This document shows positions 16,565 to 24,749 of a stretch of DNA of 35,135 bases, in pieces. The DNA is from Alistipes sp. (GTDB lineage Bacteria; Bacteroidota; Bacteroidia; Bacteroidales; Rikenellaceae). Both the position numbers and the translations under genes were made by a program. Each line of letters begins with the position of its first letter. Position 1 is the stretch's first letter. The stretch lies in assembly GCA_017654125.1 (NCBI GenBank), contig JAFNYX010000117.1:1-35135 (forward strand). The letters are read 5' to 3'. A model generated the notes under the pieces. It was not told where the DNA came from. It searched no databases and saw only the letters and a list, made by a program, of their open reading frames with translations.

Positions 16565-19042
16565 CTACCTGACATCCATCAACGAATAGTCGTAATCCTC
16601 CGTAATGGTCGTAGCCGAATAGACATGACCGAACTTGTCAGTCGCCTCGACACGTACCTTCGCATTCTTGTTTTTCAGCGTATATTTATAGAGGTGGAAA
16701 CAGCTTGTGAAGTAACTGCCGCGCGAACGATTCTTGATACCAACCAAATAGCCGATAGCCCACCAATCTTGGCTCGACTTAACCGATGGCTTGGTCGGAT
16801 TGTCAATACCCGTTCCCTTTGTCGGAGTCTCCTTCTTATAGGCAATCTTCGTCATTTCGCCCGAATATACGCCATCCTCGTACACCTTGATCTTCCACGA
16901 TGGGTCGGCATTAAATACGTTCGCAAGCAGAACTCCGTCACCGTGTTGCTGCTCGAAGTACTCATTCGGGCCACCACTCTTATGGTTACCGCGATAGAGG
17001 CGAATCTGGTACGAAACATCATCCATATACGTATTCACACCCTTGTAGTACCAATTCTTGATGGTATTGCCCTCGATATCATAAACGCCGTAACCGTTAG
17101 GCGAACCGTCGCCATTAACATTTGCATTCCACCATGCGCCACAAACCGCTGCGTGAACATGCTCGTAAACGCCACTCGACAACGTCGGCTCATTACGCAT
17201 ATAATGCGTATGACCCGACATAATATGCGCCTCTTGATACTCGGCAAGCATCTTGATAACCTTCTGCACGTTTGCATCCGACGAATTCACAATCGGAATA
17301 TGTACGCACAAGATTACCAACTTGTCCTTCGGAACAAACGACAAATCCTGGCGCAACCACTCAACCTGCTCGTTGGAGAATGTCAGTTTATATCCGCCAC
17401 CTTTGTTATAATTCGTCCACTGCATATCGCGCATCGAGATAATATGTGCATCGGAGCGATTCCACGAATGGTTAATCGGGCCAAAGATACTCTCAAACTC
17501 ACGCTGCGCCTTGATATTCGGCGTACTGCTCGTCTCATCAGCTTCAAGTGGAGAGGATGGATTGAAATAGGTATAGTCGTGATTACCCATCGTCTGGAAT
17601 ATAGGTATCGACATCTTATCCATCGACATATGATCACGCATATAAGGCATATTTGGCGACGTATCGGACGAATCGCCGGAAGAGACAATATCACCCAACG
17701 TAACGCCATAGCACGACCACGCCTTTGTCGCAACATGCTCCCTAATATCGGGCGCTGTCTCGTTTACAAAACGACTACGCTGAGCGGAGTTAGCACACTG
17801 AGGATCGGCCAAACAGAAGAGCGAAAAGCGGCTCTCCTTACCTTCGTTATTCTTGACGAGTTTGAAGTTATAGACACGCGTCGATTCATCGTACTTCGTA
17901 TAGAACTGTGGGTGTCCACTTTGGTTGGTCGTTACGCGACAATCTGCCGGAAGAGAATAATATATATACCAAGTATCGATATGAGGCGTCAACGAGTAGT
18001 AACCTTGCGAGTTGGTCTGTACGACCGTGAAGCCGTCCGAAACCGATACGCCAACTGCCGGTTTACCATCCGAATATGTAATTGTACCTCGAACGACCGA
18101 ACTATCTTCCGGTTCTTCTTCCGGTTTTTCTTCCGGAATGTCGCAATAGTACTCACCATCCTTCAAACCATCTTTCTGCGAAACGCGCTCGAAATCATCA
18201 ACCGAAAGCGAAACCGAATATACTCCGCCAGCTTCCATTTTTTCGGTCGGTTTATAGCAGAAGGTATATACACCGGCATCCGTCTCTACGTCATATAAGA
18301 CATTGCCAATTGCGGCATTGAAGTTCAACGGTGCGACAAACACCCAACCATCCGATGATACTGTTTTGGAAGGATATGGATAATTGAGCGTAACGCTCCT
18401 GCCATCCGTAACACCGATTGCACCTGTCGCGAGATTAATCTCGCCCTCACCCGTCAAGCCGAATCGCTCGACCGACATCACAACCGAACGGATTTCACGC
18501 TCTTCGTGCAGACGAACATCAAAGCGAATAATCGAGCCAATGGGCGCAAACTCAAACGTTGCATTATCCTTCGTCGTGCCAAAAAGAATCAATTTGTCTT
18601 TAATATTCACGCCGCGAGCAGATGAATGGGTCTGCACCTCCGGAATTGTAGCCATCACTCTTGCCGACGAAGTGACACTTGCCGACGAATAAGGATAGAC
18701 ACCATAAATCGGAATCGAGCCGGTATTCATGCTACCGGTAAATGTCGCCAACACATTTCCATCACCTTCGGACAACGTAAATTGTGCGCTCTGCGCACGA
18801 TTCGTCAGCAACAGTTCATCCGTTGCACTCCAATACATCGTAGCCGAATCATCTTTGCCGACAACGGCGCTTACGCGAGTCACATTATCAATCTTGGCAA
18901 CAATAGATGTAAGTTCGGACGGAGTCGAGATGTTCACATCGTCACCACCACCATCGTCAGGCAGATTGTTCGGTTGCTCGCAACCGCCCGCCAAGAGTGT
19001 CAGGGCGATTGTCGCAAACCATAATTTTCGCAATTTAAGCAT
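16565..19042 (-). CDS. Lipoprotein with fimbrillin-like N-terminus fused to calcineurin-like phosphoesterase (short paralog)
   Basis: I use ATG 19042 (825 residues). A GTG at 19051 overlapping the upstream TAG is the alternative. The lipobox AGGC gives lipid cysteine C21. Residues about 40-290 look like the fimbrillin/Mfa-like fold (TRVSAV...W...D.L pattern, VYPYSS strand). An acidic Glu/Pro linker spans about 303-315. MetallophosN, a small beta domain with GYYSL, spans about 317-400. Metallophos comes next: LADPQ (D413, Q415), GD (450-451), GNHD (486-489), H581 and GHTH (610-613). MetallophosC follows to the end. The first metal motif is DxQ, not DxH, as I recall for CPPED1-type enzymes. It is an outer-surface or periplasmic phosphoesterase of unknown substrate, in an operon with its longer paralog. 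Confidence 0.85.
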   Translation of the reverse strand: MLKLRKLWFATIALTLLAGGCEQPNNLPDDGGGDDVNISTPSELTSIVAKIDNVTRVSAVVGKDDSATMYWSATDELLLTNRAQSAQFTLSEGDGNVLATFTGSMNTGSIPIYGVYPYSSASVTSSARVMATIPEVQTHSSARGVNIKDKLILFGTTKDNATFEFAPIGSIIRFDVRLHEEREIRSVVMSVERFGLTGEGEINLATGAIGVTDGRSVTLNYPYPSKTVSSDGWVFVAPLNFNAAIGNVLYDVETDAGVYTFCYKPTEKMEAGGVYSVSLSVDDFERVSQKDGLKDGEYYCDIPEEKPEEEPEDSSVVRGTITYSDGKPAVGVSVSDGFTVVQTNSQGYYSLTPHIDTWYIYYSLPADCRVTTNQSGHPQFYTKYDESTRVYNFKLVKNNEGKESRFSLFCLADPQCANSAQRSRFVNETAPDIREHVATKAWSCYGVTLGDIVSSGDSSDTSPNMPYMRDHMSMDKMSIPIFQTMGNHDYTYFNPSSPLEADETSSTPNIKAQREFESIFGPINHSWNRSDAHIISMRDMQWTNYNKGGGYKLTFSNEQVEWLRQDLSFVPKDKLVILCVHIPIVNSSDANVQKVIKMLAEYQEAHIMSGHTHYMRNEPTLSSGVYEHVHAAVCGAWWNANVNGDGSPNGYGVYDIEGNTIKNWYYKGVNTYMDDVSYQIRLYRGNHKSGGPNEYFEQQHGDGVLLANVFNADPSWKIKVYEDGVYSGEMTKIAYKKETPTKGTGIDNPTKPSVKSSQDWWAIGYLVGIKNRSRGSYFTSCFHLYKYTLKNKNAKVRVEATDKFGHVYSATTITEDYDYSLMDVR

Positions 19043-19050
19043 ATTATTCA

Positions 19051-22000
19051 CTATTTTTGGGTCATCAACGTATAATCGTAATCCTTCATTACACTCGTTT
19101 CCGTATATTTCGTACCGAACCTATCGGTCGCCACAACCTTAACGGAAGCGTTCTTATTCTTCAACGTGTACTTGTAGAGGTGGAAACTATTGGTCAGATA
19201 GTTTGCTCGCGTACCACCAACATGACCACGACCCACAACACCGATATGGTAACCAATAGCCCACCAATCCTGCGTCGATGCAGTCGATGGTTTTGTCGGA
19301 TTAGACTCACTCGTACCTGCGGCAGGAGTTTCCTTCTTATTCGACATACGAGTCATCTTACCCGAATATGCTCCATCCTCATACACTTCAACAACCCAAT
19401 TCGAGTCTGCATTAAAGACATTGGCAAGAAGAACGCCTGCGCCATGCTGCAACTGAATATACTCATGCTCACCTCCCGAACGATGGTTGCCAGGATAGAG
19501 TCGCATTTGATAATCGCGAGATTTCATTCCGGTATTCACGCCCTTGTAGTACCAATTTTTAATGGTATTACCCTCGATATCGTAAACACCATAGCCATTA
19601 GGAACACCATCACCATTAGTATTCGAATACCACCATGTACCGCACACTGCACCGTGAACGTGCTCATAAACGCCACTCGACAGCGATGGTTCGTTACGCG
19701 TATAGTGCGTGTGACCAGACATAATGTGCGCCTCGTCGTACTTTGCAAGCAACGAAATTACGTTACGAACATTGGTACCCGTCGAATTTAAAAGCGGAAT
19801 ATGCACACACAAGATAACAAGTTTATCCTTCGGAACAAACGACAAATCCTGTTTAAGCCACTCGTACTGCTCATTGGTAAATGCCAACGAATATTTAGCA
19901 GCATCGGTTGTGCTCGTCCATTGCATATCTCGCATACATACGATATGTACATCACCACGATTCCACGAATAGTCAATCGGACCAAAGACCTTCTCGAACT
20001 CGCGCTGCGCCTTCATATTGTAAGTACTGCTAGTCTCGTCGGCCGCAATTGCCTGGCCCGACTTAAAGTAGGTATAGTCGTGATTACCCATTGTCTGGAA
20101 TATAGGCATACCCGCATTGTTTACATGCATATGGTCGCGCAAGTAAGGCATCTGGGCCACACAGTTACGGCCACCCTCCGAATATGCAACATCTCCCAGC
20201 GTTACACCGTAGCAAGGAACTCCCTTCGATGCCGAATGCGACTTCAAATCAGGCAGACACTCGTTCTTGAAACGCGAACGCTGCGTCGAGTCCTTACACT
20301 GTGGGTCGGCCAGACAGAAGAGTGCAAACTTATTCTCTGCGCCACCCGCCAATTTCTTCAAAGTAAAGTCATACTTGCTTACATTCTTTTCGTACTTCTG
20401 GAAGAATGCCGGCTGGCCATAGTTATTAATCGGCACCTCACAATCGGACGGAACAGAAATGTAGATATACCAACAATCCTTATGTGCAACAAGCTCATAG
20501 TAACCATTGCTCGATGTTTGTACAGCAGTAAAGCCGTCACTCACAACAACACCCGACAACGGCGTGCCGTTTTCGTCGCAAACGTGGCCATAGACAACAT
20601 TGTCCATAACAGCCGATGGCGAACATACACGAACGTCGTTCAAGCAGAAGCGCGACTGTGCTTCGCCACCGCTCTTGAACTGAATCTTATCGCCAGCGCT
20701 TGCGTTCTCAAACTCGACTTCGAATTCGCCCCATCCAGGGATATTACGCATACCGCCAATCTCGACCTTCTTCGTTGCCTTCTCGCTGCCCGTCGTACCA
20801 TCAATCAGATTGACATAAATGTACGAAGTCTGCGGAGTAGACTTATCGTCCACATACGGACACGCCTTGAACGAAACCTGGAACTTGGTCTTCGCATCCT
20901 TCACGTTCAGCATTGCCGGCGTCGTAATATAACCTCCGGCAGAAGTCGTACCGAGTTTCAAATAGCCCTGATTCGAAATAGCATTCTTGCTCTCCCAACC
21001 GGTGAGATTGAACAACGAAATCACCTTATCCGAATATGCGGTGAGTGCATATCCATCGGTTGACGGCATAACAACATTGCTACTCGATATCGACTCCGAC
21101 AACGCATTCGGCGCATAGGTCTTAGTCGAATTTACATTCAGTTTGGTACTAACCGCCATATTGATATAGTCACCGCCCCAACATACCTCGTCGAAATCGG
21201 CAAACAACACCTCGCCCTCCTGCTTAGAACCGTCTTCAAGCGTACGAACAGCCACAGGCGTAGAGATAACACCCGCAAGCGACTTAACCGTAGCATAGTA
21301 GGTTGTTCCCGGATTCAGATATGAGAATGTGAAACGTGCCGGCCATGCACCTACATAGTTACCCGAGCCGACAATCGTCGTATAGGACTGCACCAAATTC
21401 GAGCAAGCCGCATCACGATACAGGCTGACGGTATATTTACGCGACGACTGCGCAACCTCTTCCCACTCGATAGTCACAGCACGACGAGTCGATGCAATAT
21501 GCTCAACAAACGGAACATCCGTAGCCACCGTCTCCTCATAAGCGACGAACTCTACCTTAATATCATCGACACAAATACGGTTATTCTTCGAAGCAACCGA
21601 AGCCGCAGCACCGTGAACGATGATACGCGATTCAGGCGTTACGCCACTCAACTCGACGGTGTAGGTATTCCACTTCAAGTCGCTGCTGATTGTAAAGGTC
21701 TTCTGCGCAACCGTTGTTTCGCCGGTCAATCGCCAAGTGCTATTGATTGAGCCACCTTGAACAGCCGTAACACCTACCGTACAATCGTCATCGCAAGATG
21801 ACGTTCCATAAGCACACGCTTTAAACGAGACTCGAACGGTTGCCTTGCCGAGCAATGCGGAGAGTTGCGGTGTAACAATACCACAACGTACACCCGTTGC
21901 ACCGAGTTTCAAATAACCCGGACGAGCCAAAGCCGTCGAAGATGTTGACGAAGTGCTATCATCCGCCGGATTACGCCAATAAGCCCATGCCGACAGACCT

Positions 22001-23484
22001 AAACTTTCGATGAGCTCCGGAGTTTTGTACGTCGTAAAGAGATTTTGCTCACGGTCACGCTTGGTATATTTGTACGAAGTCTGACTCGACGAACGATAAT
22101 CGCCCCACGCCGTAGCATTGTTGATATTCTTCACTGCTGTATAATCAGACGGAACATATCCGGCCGAAAGCGTCGTAATATCGCCATTCCACACAAGCTT
22201 ACCAAAGTTCTCAAAGATGATTATATCACCAGCCTGACGAGCCGACGAAACAACCTCCTTACAATCTACCGGAGCCGTCACAAACGACATCATCTCCGAA
22301 GTGGTTGATTTAGTGATATTCTTAACCTGTACCTTATAAAGCGTATTCGGAGTAAGTCCCGAAAATACAAATCGTGGAGGACAAGTCGGATTGCTTGCCG
22401 AATATGGGAAGAGCGCGTTATTAGTAATACACTTGCTATCGTCCGGCTGCCAAGCGACAAGCAATTGCCCCATCTCGTCATAGAGATAGAGCTCGTATTT
22501 ATCAGCGACATCCGCCGAATAGTCGGCCGGGAAACCATACGACGACCAACCCACCGAAAGCGTCGTATCGGAAGCACGAATCAGGCGAACGGTCAGCGCC
22601 GAAGCATTACTCTTGAAGAAGTATTTGCCATCGGCGAGTTGGCTCTCCGACGAAACCTTTTCAAACGCAGCAATATTGAGCGGGAACGTATATACATAGC
22701 CCGGCAACATCGCTTTGCTCGGACGACGGCAGAATGTATAGACACCTTTATCGGTAGTTACATCAAAATAGACTTTACCCGAAGTGGTCGTAAAATCAAT
22801 CGGAGCAACCAAAGCCCAACCATCCGACGTGGTTGTTACAGTTGGTTCAGCATAAACGAGCGTAACCTCACGCTTATCGACTGCACCCAAAGTACGAGAT
22901 TGCAAATCGACCTTACCCGTACCACTCAAATAACCATCCTCGACACGCATCTTTACAGACGAAATCACCTCCTTCTCAGGAACCGTAACAGCAAAACGCG
23001 CGATAGAGGCAACCGTACGGAACGCAAAGTTTGTAGCGTTGGTTGTCGAGCCCACCATAAGGTTACGACTCTCAACATTCACATCCGCAGCAGGCGTATA
23101 TACCTGTACGGGAGGCAACGTCACCTTCATATCCTGACCATCAATCTCCACCGCCGAAGCCGGATACACGGCATACATCGACTGCGAGAGCGAAACTATC
23201 GAGCCAGAGAAAACGCCATGCTGCGTATCAGCACCCGATTTGAGCTTAAATTCAGCAGCAGCCGCAAGGTCGGTCACAACAATACAATCGTCCGGACTCC
23301 ACAACATACGAATTGAACCATCTGCGCCGGTCTCGGCATAGGTTCTGCTCAAATCGTCATTGATATAGCCATCAATCGTTGTGATGGTCATGCCATCCAC
23401 CGAATCAATCTGCTCGTCAATATGCGAGCATGCAACGGTAAAAAGTACCGCAAAAATCGTCGAAAGCAAAACAAATCTCTTCAT
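19051..23484 (-). CDS. Giant lipoprotein: fimbrillin-like N-terminus, two fibronectin/jelly-roll units and calcineurin-like phosphoesterase (long paralog)
   Basis: 1477 residues. The lipobox TVAC gives C19. The fimbrillin-like region spans about 40-275 (SRTYAETG...WSPDDCIVV, YAVYPASA). Two similar units follow: fibronectin III (about 296-405) plus a jelly-roll-like domain with GYLKLGATG and VSFKAC (about 420-647), then fibronectin III (about 655-750) plus jelly-roll with GYLKLGTTS and VSFKAC (about 757-955). The phosphoesterase module matches the downstream paralog closely: DPQ (1060-1062), GD (1097-1098), GNHD (1133-1136), H1228, GHTH (1257-1260). The paralog lacks about 650 residues here, so the units were inserted or deleted as a block. 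AGAAAGGAG just before ATG 23484 is an unusually good Shine-Dalgarno for this phylum. It lies 15 bases behind a 37-residue small ORF. No T9SS tail is visible. Confidence 0.87.
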   Translation of the reverse strand: MKRFVLLSTIFAVLFTVACSHIDEQIDSVDGMTITTIDGYINDDLSRTYAETGADGSIRMLWSPDDCIVVTDLAAAAEFKLKSGADTQHGVFSGSIVSLSQSMYAVYPASAVEIDGQDMKVTLPPVQVYTPAADVNVESRNLMVGSTTNATNFAFRTVASIARFAVTVPEKEVISSVKMRVEDGYLSGTGKVDLQSRTLGAVDKREVTLVYAEPTVTTTSDGWALVAPIDFTTTSGKVYFDVTTDKGVYTFCRRPSKAMLPGYVYTFPLNIAAFEKVSSESQLADGKYFFKSNASALTVRLIRASDTTLSVGWSSYGFPADYSADVADKYELYLYDEMGQLLVAWQPDDSKCITNNALFPYSASNPTCPPRFVFSGLTPNTLYKVQVKNITKSTTSEMMSFVTAPVDCKEVVSSARQAGDIIIFENFGKLVWNGDITTLSAGYVPSDYTAVKNINNATAWGDYRSSSQTSYKYTKRDREQNLFTTYKTPELIESLGLSAWAYWRNPADDSTSSTSSTALARPGYLKLGATGVRCGIVTPQLSALLGKATVRVSFKACAYGTSSCDDDCTVGVTAVQGGSINSTWRLTGETTVAQKTFTISSDLKWNTYTVELSGVTPESRIIVHGAAASVASKNNRICVDDIKVEFVAYEETVATDVPFVEHIASTRRAVTIEWEEVAQSSRKYTVSLYRDAACSNLVQSYTTIVGSGNYVGAWPARFTFSYLNPGTTYYATVKSLAGVISTPVAVRTLEDGSKQEGEVLFADFDEVCWGGDYINMAVSTKLNVNSTKTYAPNALSESISSSNVVMPSTDGYALTAYSDKVISLFNLTGWESKNAISNQGYLKLGTTSAGGYITTPAMLNVKDAKTKFQVSFKACPYVDDKSTPQTSYIYVNLIDGTTGSEKATKKVEIGGMRNIPGWGEFEVEFENASAGDKIQFKSGGEAQSRFCLNDVRVCSPSAVMDNVVYGHVCDENGTPLSGVVVSDGFTAVQTSSNGYYELVAHKDCWYIYISVPSDCEVPINNYGQPAFFQKYEKNVSKYDFTLKKLAGGAENKFALFCLADPQCKDSTQRSRFKNECLPDLKSHSASKGVPCYGVTLGDVAYSEGGRNCVAQMPYLRDHMHVNNAGMPIFQTMGNHDYTYFKSGQAIAADETSSTYNMKAQREFEKVFGPIDYSWNRGDVHIVCMRDMQWTSTTDAAKYSLAFTNEQYEWLKQDLSFVPKDKLVILCVHIPLLNSTGTNVRNVISLLAKYDEAHIMSGHTHYTRNEPSLSSGVYEHVHGAVCGTWWYSNTNGDGVPNGYGVYDIEGNTIKNWYYKGVNTGMKSRDYQMRLYPGNHRSGGEHEYIQLQHGAGVLLANVFNADSNWVVEVYEDGAYSGKMTRMSNKKETPAAGTSESNPTKPSTASTQDWWAIGYHIGVVGRGHVGGTRANYLTNSFHLYKYTLKNKNASVKVVATDRFGTKYTETSVMKDYDYTLMTQK

Positions 23485-23499
23485 AACTTTTTCTCCTTT

Positions 23500-23613
23500 C
23501 TACCACATGGTGCCACCATTTTCATAATCCATTTCGTTTTCGTCGGAACCCTCAAAGCCATGTTCCAAACGGATGTTTAACACGCGAAGTGTCGGATACT
23601 TGTAGCAATTCAT
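23500..23613 (-). CDS. 37-residue small protein upstream of the fimbrillin-phosphoesterase operon
   Basis: ATG 23613 to TAG 23500. The peptide runs MNCYKYPTLRVLNIRLEHGF, then EGSDENEMDYENGGTMW. It pairs a basic, amphipathic N-terminal part (P.L.VL.IRLE.GF) with an acidic, Gly-rich tail ending in Trp. I recall similar short ORFs with a P...V....E.GF core in front of Bacteroidota surface lipoprotein genes, which is memory, not a search. It lies 15 bases before the long lipoprotein gene, has a canonical divergent promoter at 23710-23740, and is followed by a strong ribosome-binding site for the next gene. It has no signal peptide. It may be a leader peptide, a translation-coupling ORF or a small functional protein. 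Confidence 0.6.
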   Translation of the reverse strand: MNCYKYPTLRVLNIRLEHGFEGSDENEMDYENGGTMW

Positions 23614-23709
23614 AAGTTTTATTATTTTTTTATTATTTTTTTATTCTATCTATTCTAATTATTAATCGTTTGCGTTCTCGCGCATACATACAATGCGCGC
23701 ATAAACGTA
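23614..23709. other. A/T-rich leader between promoter and small ORF
   Basis: It is a leader of about 90 bases on the minus strand with long A/T runs (attattttttta repeated at 23619-23642) and no coding signal. The A-run directly before the small ORF may serve as an A-rich translation enhancer in place of a Shine-Dalgarno. Confidence 0.5.
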
Positions 23710-23740
23710 CAAAGATACATATTTTTTGTATATTTGCAAC
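23710..23740 (-). promoter_or_regulatory. Promoter of the small ORF/phosphoesterase operon
   Basis: The minus strand reads GTTG (23737-23740), 19 bases, then TATCTTTG (23710-23717). The spacer contains the -7 box of the opposite fabD promoter, so the two promoters share the same 31 bp. Confidence 0.65.
23729..23736 (+). promoter_or_regulatory. -7 box for fabD
   Basis: TATATTTG ends 32 bases before ATG 23769. It is embedded in the oppositely directed promoter 23710-23740, so the two polymerases cannot occupy their sites at once. Confidence 0.6.
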
Positions 23741-23768
23741 GTTCAAAAAGCAAAAAACATTGAAAGAG

Positions 23769-24650
23769 ATGAAAAACGCATATATATTTCCGGGACAAGG
23801 CGCACAATTCTCAGGCATGGGCAAAGAGCTATATGAAGCATCCGACGTTGCACGTACACTCTTCGAACGCGCTAACGACATTCTCGGATTCCGCATAACG
23901 GACATCATGTTTGAAGGCTCTGCCGACGAGCTTCGACAGACCGCCGTAACGCAACCGGCCGTATTTCTCCATTCGGTAATTCTTGGCTCAACGCTCGGCA
24001 TCAAGCCCGATGCTGTGGCAGGCCATTCGCTCGGCGAATTTTCAGCACTCGTCACCTCCGGCGCATTGTCATTTGATGATGGTCTGCGATTGGTTGCAAA
24101 ACGTGCGGCAGCAATGCAGCGTGCCTGCGAAATCGAAGCCGGAACAATGGCCGCAGTGATCAACCTTGCCGACGAAATAACAGAGCGCGTTTGCGAACAG
24201 ACAGAAGGCATTGTCGTTGCTGCCAACTACAATTGCCCGGGACAGTTGGTTATCTCGGGCAGTATTGCCGCTGTGGATGCCGCATGCGTTGCACTGAAAG
24301 CAGCGGGCGCACGTCGTGCACTCATCCTGCCGGTAGGCGGGGCATTCCACTCACCACTCATGGAACCGGCTCGCAAGGAGTTGGAGCAGGCAATCAGCGA
24401 GGCAACATTCTCGATTCCCGTCTGCCCTATATATCAAAACGTGGACGCTCGCCCACACACCGACCCAGAGGAGATTAAGCAAAATCTCATCGCACAACTT
24501 ACCGCTCCGGTACGATGGACACAAAGCATCCGCAATATGATATCGGACGGCATCAACAACTTTACAGAGTTGGGCCCTGGTACAGTTTTGCAAGGCTTAA
24601 TTCGCAAGACAGATTCTAACGTTAATGCCACATCACAGGCAAGTCTTTAA
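23769..24650 (+). CDS. fabD: Malonyl-CoA:acyl carrier protein transacylase FabD
   Basis: A 293-residue cytoplasmic enzyme that loads malonate onto acyl carrier protein for type II fatty acid synthesis. I start at ATG 23769 because MKNAYIFPGQGAQFSGMG is the usual FabD beginning, and because the open frame above it crosses the promoter. Motifs: FPGQG (7-11), the nucleophile elbow GHSLGE with S87, and GGAFHSPLM with catalytic H194 (compare Ser92 and His201 in E. coli). ELGPGTVL lies near the end. Length is normal. It is monocistronic: a hairpin terminator at 24683-24710 follows, and no other fab gene is adjacent. Confidence 0.96.
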   Translation: MKNAYIFPGQGAQFSGMGKELYEASDVARTLFERANDILGFRITDIMFEGSADELRQTAVTQPAVFLHSVILGSTLGIKPDAVAGHSLGEFSALVTSGALSFDDGLRLVAKRAAAMQRACEIEAGTMAAVINLADEITERVCEQTEGIVVAANYNCPGQLVISGSIAAVDAACVALKAAGARRALILPVGGAFHSPLMEPARKELEQAISEATFSIPVCPIYQNVDARPHTDPEEIKQNLIAQLTAPVRWTQSIRNMISDGINNFTELGPGTVLQGLIRKTDSNVNATSQASL

Positions 24651-24682
24651 TATTTTTTATTATTTTTTTGAAAAAATTAAAT

Positions 24683-24710
24683 AAGAAGTGGGATATTTCC
24701 ACTTCTTTTT
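24683..24710 (+). terminator. Intrinsic terminator of fabD, abutting the ROK promoter
   Basis: A 9-bp perfect stem (aagaagtgg 24683-24691, ccacttctt 24699-24707) with a 7-base loop and a T-run to 24710. The -7 box of the next gene begins two bases later, so terminator and promoter are fused into one compact element. Confidence 0.8.
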
Positions 24711-24711
24711 G

Positions 24712-24719
24712 TATATTTG
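24712..24719 (+). promoter_or_regulatory. -7 box for the ROK gene
   Basis: TATATTTG, 30 bases before ATG 24750. The -33 region falls within the fabD terminator hairpin and has no TTTG. Confidence 0.55.
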
Positions 24720-24749
24720 CATTACAGAAACGAATTATTGTAAGGTAAA

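Noticed and set aside
16625..18298. A 557-codon ORF antisense to the short phosphoesterase lipoprotein (and a 420-codon one at 19801-21063)
   Set aside because: Both are in codon register with the sense genes and have no family motifs or promoter.
16565..23484. Type IX secretion sorting domain on the phosphoesterases
   Set aside because: Both have a lipobox, and their C-termini end in the MetallophosC domain without a sorting-tail pattern.
23670..23768. 33 extra codons before FabD
   Set aside because: They cross the promoter boxes and the peptide is not FabD-like. MKNAYIFPGQG is the usual start.
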